Origin: an uncultured Phycisphaerales bacterium
Lineage (GTDB): Bacteria; Planctomycetota; Phycisphaerae; Sedimentisphaerales; Anaerobacaceae
Direction: 5' to 3'
Assembly (NCBI GenBank): GCA_937868145.1
Contig: CALMMH010000463.1
Span: forward strand, 1-8,794
Length of the DNA stretch: 8,794 bases
Shown here: one piece after another, positions 1-5,160 of the stretch
Layout: every line of letters starts with the position of its first letter
How positions within the stretch are numbered: position 1 is the first letter of the stretch
Program-made: the position numbers and the translations under genes
Notes under the pieces: generated by a model
Seen by the model: only the letters and a program-made list of their open reading frames with translations
Databases searched by the model: none
What the model was told of the DNA's origin: nothing

Positions 1-115
1 CCTCGAGCCCGGCGGATATGTTGTCTGGGAGGGCTTCCCCTATCTGAAGGGACATGAACTGACCGAACAAGTCGTTCACAGGATTTTGCAGGCGGCCAAG
101 GAGGATCGGAATTGA
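1..115 (+). CDS. 3' end of a gene, possibly a thioredoxin/TlpA-like (redoxin) protein
   Basis: A reading frame open from the window edge (first full codon at position 2) ends at TGA 113-115 and gives the last 37 residues of a protein. It contains GGYVVWEGFP, then an amphipathic helix ending in AAKEDRN. The pattern of PGG, a VVW-x-G strand, a short loop with leucines and a closing helix resembles the last strand and helix of TlpA/AhpC-TSA-type thioredoxin folds, which often read like 'DG-x-VVW-x-G-x-P...L'. This is a weak resemblance over a short piece. The CxxC or peroxidatic cysteine that would decide it lies upstream of the window. It is on the same strand as the cytochrome gene and 115 bp ahead of it, so co-transcription is possible but unproven. 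That this is the end of a real gene is fairly likely; the family name is tentative. Confidence 0.5.
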   Translation, partial: LEPGGYVVWEGFPYLKGHELTEQVVHRILQAAKEDRN

Positions 116-174
116 ATCGGCTCCGGCAAAGGCTGGAGAACGACGTGCAAGTTCTCGCCGAAGGGGACGCCTGA
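112..174 (+). CDS. possible 20-codon TTG-start small ORF, or displaced C-terminus of the upstream gene
   Basis: A TTG at 112-114 overlaps the upstream TGA (sequence ATTGA). It is preceded by AAGGAGG and a 7-base spacer, an unusually strong Shine-Dalgarno match. The frame runs 20 codons to TGA at 172-174 and encodes a charged, helix-like peptide that includes NRLRQRLENDVQVLAEGDA. Two readings are possible. It may be a coupled micro-ORF. Alternatively, the upstream protein may naturally continue in this frame, with a frameshift (real or a sequencing error) near its end, since the helix of the upstream gene would run on smoothly into this peptide. AAGGAGG also encodes sensible residues in the upstream frame, so chance is a real possibility. 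Confidence 0.2.
   Translation: MNRLRQRLENDVQVLAEGDA
136..156 (+). other. inverted repeat in the spacer after the first gene (possible weak terminator hairpin)
   Basis: GAGAAC (136-141) pairs with GTTCTC (151-156) across a 9-base loop. An outer CGGC (124-127) can also pair with GCCG (157-160) if 8 bases bulge on the left side. No T-run follows, so it is not a classical intrinsic terminator. It falls 20 bases after the upstream stop codon and about 75 bases before the next gene. It could be a 3' stem-loop or simply chance in GC-rich DNA. Confidence 0.25.
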
Positions 175-217
175 GCCTCGTCACGCGTTTCTCTGGAATG
201 TAGCAGGCTTGTTATGA

Positions 218-224
218 AGAGGAA
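218..224 (+). promoter_or_regulatory. ribosome binding site deciding the start at 231
   Basis: AGAGGAA sits 6 bases before the ATG at 231. A second in-frame ATG at 261 also has a purine-rich site ahead of it (GAGAAGGG, 247-254, 6-base spacer). The first start is preferred because it gives the signal peptide a positively charged n-region (K2, R6); starting at 261 would leave a hydrophobic segment with no basic residues ahead of it. Confidence 0.55.
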
Positions 225-230
225 TCTCAC

Positions 231-2087
231 ATGAAGACGTGTCACCGAGAAGGGTTCCAGATGACGCTGGGCGTTGTGTTCTTTCTGTTGATTGGGTTTT
301 CGAGCGTGTTGGCCGGCGACCCTCAGTGCCTCTCGCCGTTGGCTTTGGCCGCCGACCGGGCCGGCAGGAACCTCTATATCGCAGAGACGGATGCCTCGCG
401 GATCGCTGTTCTCGACGTGCCCGCCGGCCGGCTCACGTCCGGCATCACCCTGACTGCGAAGCCCACCGGGCTATGTCTGGCGCCGGACGAGCGTCGTCTC
501 TACGTGACCGGCGGGGGACCGGCGGGCAAGGTTCTCGTCGTCGATCCCGTGGCCGGCGAGGTCGTGCAGGAATTCGCCGCAGGCCATTCGCCTGTGGCGC
601 CGGTTGTGAACGCGGAGGGGACCCGTCTGTATGTCTGCAATCGATTCGACAACACGGTCTCCGTCCTCGACCTGACGACCGGTCGCAAGACCGCTGACAT
701 CCGGGTGGTCCGGGAACCCGTTGCGGCCGCGCTGACCCTCGATGGCGCGAACCTGTTGGTTCTCAATCTGCTGCCGGCAGGTCGTTCCGATCAGGCCTAT
801 ACCGGGGCAACCGTTTCGGTGATTGACTGTGTTGAGAATCATGTCGTGGCGGCGATCGCTCTGCCCAACGGATCGAATCAGCCGCGCGGCATCTGTCTGT
901 CGCCGGACGGGAGATACGCATATGTGGCGCATGTTCTGGCCCGGTATCAACTGCCCACGACCCAACTGGCCAGGGGCTGGATGAACACCAACGCCTTGAC
1001 CCTCATCGAGATTGCTTCCCGGAAAGTGGTCAACACCGTGCTTCTCGACGAGGTGAATTCCGGCGTCGCGAATCCCTGGGGTGTGGCCTGCACCCGCGAC
1101 GGTCGATGGCTCTGCGTCGTCCATGCCGGCACGGGGGAGATTAGCGTCATCGCAAGGGAAGCGTTGCACCAGCGTTTGGACGCCGCGGCGGCAAACCGGC
1201 CGGTGACCAGCGTGGTCAGCCGTACGGAGGATGTGTCAAACGACTTGTCCTTCCTGACGGGAATCAGGCAGCGCGTCCGTCTGTTGGGCAAGGGACCGAG
1301 AAACCTCGTGGTCGTTGAATCGACGGCGTATGTCGCCGAGTATTTCAGCGACTCCCTGTCGATCGTGAACCTTGCGTCCGAGAGGCATCCGGAGGTTCGC
1401 TCTTTCCCGCTCGGACCGAACGGCCCGACAACGCAAGTGCGGCGAGGAGAGATGCTGTTCAATGATGCGGAGCTCTGTTTTCAGACGTTGCAGAGCTGCG
1501 CCAGTTGCCACACCGATCAAGGGCGGGCGGATTCGCTCAATTGGGATCTTCTCAACGACGGCCTGGGGAACCCCAAGAACACCAAAAGCCTGCTGTTGTC
1601 GCACCAGACGCCGCCGGCCATGAGCCTGGGCGTGCGTTCCAGTGCGGAGTTGGCGGTTCGCGCCGGCATTCGGCATATCCAGTTTGCCGTGCGGCCGGAG
1701 GAAGAGGCGGCGGCGATCGACGAGTATGTCAAATCGCTTCAACCTGTCCCCAGTCCCTACCTGGTCGATGGCAAACTCAGTGAACGTGCGGTCCGCGGCC
1801 AATCGCTGTTCGAGTCCGCCGGGTGCGTGGCCTGTCATTCTCCCGGGCTTTATACCAACAAGAAGAGCTATGACGTAGGCACCGGCCAATTGCTGGACGA
1901 GGGCCTGCTGTTCGATACGCCGAGCCTGATTGAGGTCTGGCGGACCGCGCCGTACTTGCACGATGGTCGAGCCCTGACCCTTGTGGATGTGCTGCGGACG
2001 CACAATCCAGGCGACATGCACGGCCGAACCTCTGGACTGACCGACGAACAGATTGCCGATTTGGCTGAGTACGTTCTATCTTTGTAG
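231..2087 (+). CDS. exported YVTN-type beta-propeller / di-heme cytochrome c peroxidase-like (MauG/CCP family) protein
   Basis: The 618-residue protein begins with a signal peptide (basic MKTCHREGFQ, hydrophobic core about 12-27, likely cleavage after VLA near residue 28), so it should act in the periplasm. Residues about 33-385 are repeated beta-propeller blades of the YVTN/cytochrome-d1 type, for example RLYVCNRFDNTVSVLDLTTG at 132-151 and SPDGRYAYVAH at 224-234. The C-terminal third has two heme c sites, CASCH (423-427) and CVACH (532-536). Between them is a conserved-looking segment (NWDL at 437-440, TPPAMSLGVR, then RHIQF). After the second site come the family phrases TAPYLHDGRALTL and NPGDMHG, where M596 is a candidate axial ligand, and a closing LAEYVLSL helix. 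Families with this layout bind two hemes and do peroxidase or oxidase chemistry or pass electrons; the substrate here is unknown. It is convergent with the hydrolase genes, so a shared role is not implied. Start chosen from the ribosome binding site at 218-224. Confidence 0.9.
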   Translation: MKTCHREGFQMTLGVVFFLLIGFSSVLAGDPQCLSPLALAADRAGRNLYIAETDASRIAVLDVPAGRLTSGITLTAKPTGLCLAPDERRLYVTGGGPAGKVLVVDPVAGEVVQEFAAGHSPVAPVVNAEGTRLYVCNRFDNTVSVLDLTTGRKTADIRVVREPVAAALTLDGANLLVLNLLPAGRSDQAYTGATVSVIDCVENHVVAAIALPNGSNQPRGICLSPDGRYAYVAHVLARYQLPTTQLARGWMNTNALTLIEIASRKVVNTVLLDEVNSGVANPWGVACTRDGRWLCVVHAGTGEISVIAREALHQRLDAAAANRPVTSVVSRTEDVSNDLSFLTGIRQRVRLLGKGPRNLVVVESTAYVAEYFSDSLSIVNLASERHPEVRSFPLGPNGPTTQVRRGEMLFNDAELCFQTLQSCASCHTDQGRADSLNWDLLNDGLGNPKNTKSLLLSHQTPPAMSLGVRSSAELAVRAGIRHIQFAVRPEEEAAAIDEYVKSLQPVPSPYLVDGKLSERAVRGQSLFESAGCVACHSPGLYTNKKSYDVGTGQLLDEGLLFDTPSLIEVWRTAPYLHDGRALTLVDVLRTHNPGDMHGRTSGLTDEQIADLAEYVLSL

Positions 2088-2102
2088 GGGGCAGAGGCAC
2101 TC

Positions 2103-2137
2103 CATGTGACTACGAAGCACGCCACATGCGTCACTTC
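2103..2137. other. imperfect inverted repeats in the convergent intergenic spacer (possible terminator)
   Basis: The 43-bp gap between the two convergent stop codons (2088-2130) contains CATGTG (2103-2108) matching CACATG (2123-2128). A competing hairpin pairs GAAG (2114-2117) and ACGC (2119-2122) with GCGT (2128-2131) and CTTC (2134-2137), with a 5-base loop and small bulges. The second one runs into the stop codon of the minus-strand gene. Neither is followed by a T-run on either strand, so bidirectional termination here is plausible from the layout rather than shown by the sequence. Confidence 0.2.
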
Positions 2138-5118
2138 TCGGAACGGTCTAGTTTCAGGAGGCCGAGTTGATAGGGCAACAGCTCGTATCGCCCACCGCTG
2201 GCCGGATCTCGACCTTGGTATAGCAGTTGGAGGTTGTTGGGGTCGAGGGTCATCGTTTCATCATATCCGTCGCGAATCATCTCGCCGTGGCTGATGTCCC
2301 GGGTCCAGGGCGCTGCGCCGTCTTCGAAGGCGACGTTGTTGATCCCGGCGAAGGGTTTCTGCCAGGAGTCGGCATCCGGAACGGGCGTCCACTGCCCGTC
2401 GAGGCGGTCGGAGGTCCAGACGCGATAGTACCGCGCCGGGCTCAAGGCCTCGATCAGAGTCAGATAGGTGTTCGTGCCCTTGATCTTGTAGGTGATGCTC
2501 GCTTCGAACAGGTTGTCTCGCCGGTCCTGGATGGCGATCTCCGGGTCGCTCATGCCCTTGGGGAAGTCCTCGATCCGGGTCCGGCTGCGATAGAAACGGC
2601 CGTCGTCGCCGGTGAAGAACAGATAGGCGTGCGTGTCGTCGCAAATCACGTGGTAGTCGATCGGGAGCCTCGGCATGCTTGCGGGCTGTCTGTCAAAGAA
2701 GTTCTGCGGCCTGGTCCATGTCTGGGGTTTGGAGATGTCGTCGGTGGTGCAATACTGGGGCTGCTGCGACTGGAAAACCAGGTACCACTTGTTGTGCGGG
2801 CGGAAGTAGAACAAACTCGGTGCGCAGTGATACCCCCTTAGATTCGGATTCTGATCCATGTAATACAGCTTGGCGCTGGGGGCGTCGGACCAGTCCTTGA
2901 AGTTCAGATACACCATGTTCCAGGTCCTGGCGGACGTCGAGTAGACGGTCGCGTAGATGTGCCACAGGTCGTTGTAGCGGACGATCGTCGGGTCTTTGAC
3001 GGACACGAGGGTGTGGTTTGCATCGGAGACCGGTTTGACCAGCACGCCGGTGGACTTCCACTGGAGCGGCGTGGCAAAGGGCGGCTTGGGAGCCGGCGAG
3101 GCCGCAGAAGCGGGAAGGACGCGGAACACGGTCAGCGAGTTGGCCGGCGCCTCGTAATCGAACGTCGGCTTGAGCGTCACCTCGCTGGCGGCCGGTTTCA
3201 CCGCGGGCGGCTGACCGTCCTCGTTGAACGCGTCGGCACTTGCCCCGGTGAGCACCGTTTGGGTCGCCTTCAATTCTCCGGCTGTCAGACCCGCGAGTTC
3301 GACCGTCAGTGCGGCCGAGACGCTCGCGCCGTTCACAATCTTGATGATGAGGTGGCCGGACTTGGAGTCGCGAACGGCCGAAGCCGCTAGTGCCGCTGGC
3401 TTGGCAGTCGCGTCGAGCGCCGTCGCCAGATACGTGTCGCCGCTGTTTTGACCGAAAAGCTGCTGCACATGATAGTTGGGCGTGAGGAAGACTTCGGTCT
3501 CGGTGAAGTAGATCATGTCCGGATGCCACTGGGTGTGGTTTCTACGGGCGAACAATGGTGCGTATGACGCGAGGTGGACGACGTCGCCGTTGCGTTCAAA
3601 GCTGGTGAGCCCGGCGGCCTCCGCAAGGGCCGAGCGAAGGCTGTTGCGGCGTCTGTCGCGGTCGTGGGCCGCGTATTCGCCGACGTAGACCTTGGCGCTG
3701 TTGCGATCGTAGTTGTCGTATCGCTGGAGGTTGTCCCAGAACCATTGCGGCGCGACGTAGTAATGCTCGTCCACCATGGCCAGGTTGAGTTCCTTCGCGA
3801 AGGCCCAACCGTTGTCGTAATCTTCGCCGCCCGCGAAGGGGCCCACGGTTCCAATCACGGTGATCTCGGGGTGTTTTTCCTTCATCGCCTCGTAGATCAT
3901 CTTGAACCGTTCTTTGAAGATGGGCGAGATGGCGTCTTCGTTGCCGACGCCGACGTACTTCAAGCCGAAGGGTTCCGGATGGCCGGCGGCGGCGCGGATG
4001 GCTCCCCACTTCGAGGTCGCAGGGCCGTTGGCCCATTCGATCAAGTCAAGGACATCCTGGACGTAGGAGGGCATCTCCTCCATGGGCAAACCTTCCTGCC
4101 CCCGGCCCGGCGAACTGCCCGCGTGCTGGCAGCACACGCCGGCGGTCACGACGGGAAGCGGCTTGGCGCCGATGTCCTGGCAGAACTGAAAATATTCGAA
4201 ATAGCCGAGTCCCATCGTCTGGTGATAGCCCCAGGAATTCCGTCTGGCCCGGCGTTGTTCCACCGGCCCGACGGTTTCCTTCCAATTGTAATAGCGCCGA
4301 GGGCCGCCGCCGTGAACGAGGCAGCCGCCGGGGAAACGCACGAATTTCGGCTTGATGTCCGCGATCGCCTGGGCGAGGTCGGCGCGGAGTCCGTTCGGGC
4401 GGTTGCGGAAGGTCTTCTCCGGGAACAGCGAAACCATGTCCACCGCGATGCCGCCGGCTTCGTGGGCCAGCAGGACGAAGCGCGCGTCATTGACCGTGCG
4501 CGTCGGTGTGAGTTTGGCAGAGACCTTCCGCCATGGGCGACCCGCCACCTGCATGGAAGCTTCGGCCAGCGTCTCGCCCTCCTTGCTCTCCAGCCGCAGG
4601 GTCACGGGCATGGGCTTGCTGTTGTCGCCGCGTCCCCACATCTGTCCCATGAAAGCCTGGTAGGCCCAGAACGAAGCCTCGTAGGTTTCGCCGGCCTTGA
4701 GCGGGATGCCGTCAAAGCCGCCGTTGGCGATGCCCACGCCCTCGCCCGGGTTGCGCACCGTCAGCAGGACGTAATGAGGGTTGTTCTCGTGGATGGGCCG
4801 CATTTCGTTCACAGTGACCGAGCCATCGCCGCCACCGCGTTTCTGGAGTTCCCAAAAGGAGAGCGGATTCCAGTCCGGCTGCTCGGTGGGGCTGTATTCG
4901 AAGGAACGGTTCTGGATCAGTTCGGCATAGAGCCCGCCGTCGGCAGCATAGTTCAGGTCTTCGAAGAAGACGCCGACCAGATCGGGGCTGATCGTTTTGC
5001 CCGGCCCAGAAGCTTGAATCGTGATGGTCGTTTTCTGCGCGTACACATCGGCAGAGACGCCGGCAAACAAGAGGACAAGGCCGATCTGAGCGAGTTGTCT
5101 ATGAGCGATGCGATTCAT
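2131..5118 (-). CDS. exported two-enzyme alpha-L-arabinofuranosidase: CBM4-like + GH51 + GH62 fusion
   Basis: With the start at 5118 the protein has 995 residues. Residues 1-27 form a signal peptide (hydrophobic QIGLVLLFAG, likely cleavage after VYA). Residues about 30-235 hold the N-terminal strands and a carbohydrate-binding-module-4-like sandwich. Residues about 236-480 are the GH51 barrel, with acid/base E394 in VGVGNED, DEHYY at 450-454 and nucleophile E481 in VYVGEYAAHD; the GH51 C-terminal sandwich follows to about 668. A Pro/Ala-rich linker (about 670-684) leads to a complete GH62 five-bladed propeller (about 686-995). Its catalytic triad is visible: base D709 (VKDPTIVRYN), D821 (PIDYHVICDD) and acid E872 (NLFEAS); the family signature DISHGEMIRDGYDETMT is at 941-957. 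Both families release alpha-L-arabinofuranose, GH62 mainly from singly substituted xylose in arabinoxylan. It is last in the operon. The start at 5118 has AGGAA 4 bases upstream and gives a compact signal peptide; ATG 5160 is the alternative. I am sure of both families; the substrate is inferred. Confidence 0.93.
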   Translation of the reverse strand: MNRIAHRQLAQIGLVLLFAGVSADVYAQKTTITIQASGPGKTISPDLVGVFFEDLNYAADGGLYAELIQNRSFEYSPTEQPDWNPLSFWELQKRGGGDGSVTVNEMRPIHENNPHYVLLTVRNPGEGVGIANGGFDGIPLKAGETYEASFWAYQAFMGQMWGRGDNSKPMPVTLRLESKEGETLAEASMQVAGRPWRKVSAKLTPTRTVNDARFVLLAHEAGGIAVDMVSLFPEKTFRNRPNGLRADLAQAIADIKPKFVRFPGGCLVHGGGPRRYYNWKETVGPVEQRRARRNSWGYHQTMGLGYFEYFQFCQDIGAKPLPVVTAGVCCQHAGSSPGRGQEGLPMEEMPSYVQDVLDLIEWANGPATSKWGAIRAAAGHPEPFGLKYVGVGNEDAISPIFKERFKMIYEAMKEKHPEITVIGTVGPFAGGEDYDNGWAFAKELNLAMVDEHYYVAPQWFWDNLQRYDNYDRNSAKVYVGEYAAHDRDRRRNSLRSALAEAAGLTSFERNGDVVHLASYAPLFARRNHTQWHPDMIYFTETEVFLTPNYHVQQLFGQNSGDTYLATALDATAKPAALAASAVRDSKSGHLIIKIVNGASVSAALTVELAGLTAGELKATQTVLTGASADAFNEDGQPPAVKPAASEVTLKPTFDYEAPANSLTVFRVLPASAASPAPKPPFATPLQWKSTGVLVKPVSDANHTLVSVKDPTIVRYNDLWHIYATVYSTSARTWNMVYLNFKDWSDAPSAKLYYMDQNPNLRGYHCAPSLFYFRPHNKWYLVFQSQQPQYCTTDDISKPQTWTRPQNFFDRQPASMPRLPIDYHVICDDTHAYLFFTGDDGRFYRSRTRIEDFPKGMSDPEIAIQDRRDNLFEASITYKIKGTNTYLTLIEALSPARYYRVWTSDRLDGQWTPVPDADSWQKPFAGINNVAFEDGAAPWTRDISHGEMIRDGYDETMTLDPNNLQLLYQGRDPASGGRYELLPYQLGLLKLDRSEK

Positions 5119-5156
5119 GAGATTCCTGGAATAGAAGGGGATAGTGCGTTTCGGTT

Positions 5157-5160
5157 TCAT
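5157..5160 (-). promoter_or_regulatory. ATGA stop/start overlap: alternative coupled start for the GH51-GH62 gene
   Basis: On the minus strand the GH43 gene ends GTG-GAA-TGA, and an in-frame ATG of the downstream gene overlaps that stop as ATGA. GGAAG lies 8 bases upstream of this ATG. Using it adds 14 residues (MKPKRTIPFYSRNL) ahead of the signal peptide chosen here. The 4-base overlap is a common translational-coupling arrangement, but the longer n-region makes the start at 5118 slightly more attractive. Confidence 0.35.

Noticed and set aside
116..217. In-frame readthrough of about 34 codons after the TGA at 113-115
   Set aside because: The peptide shows no motif and there is no stop-codon context or selenocysteine hairpin that I can recognise; chance is enough.
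471..2021. Minus-strand open frames of 171-261 codons across the cytochrome gene
   Set aside because: They are shadows of the plus-strand gene whose propeller and heme motifs are unambiguous; no family features or ribosome binding sites were seen.
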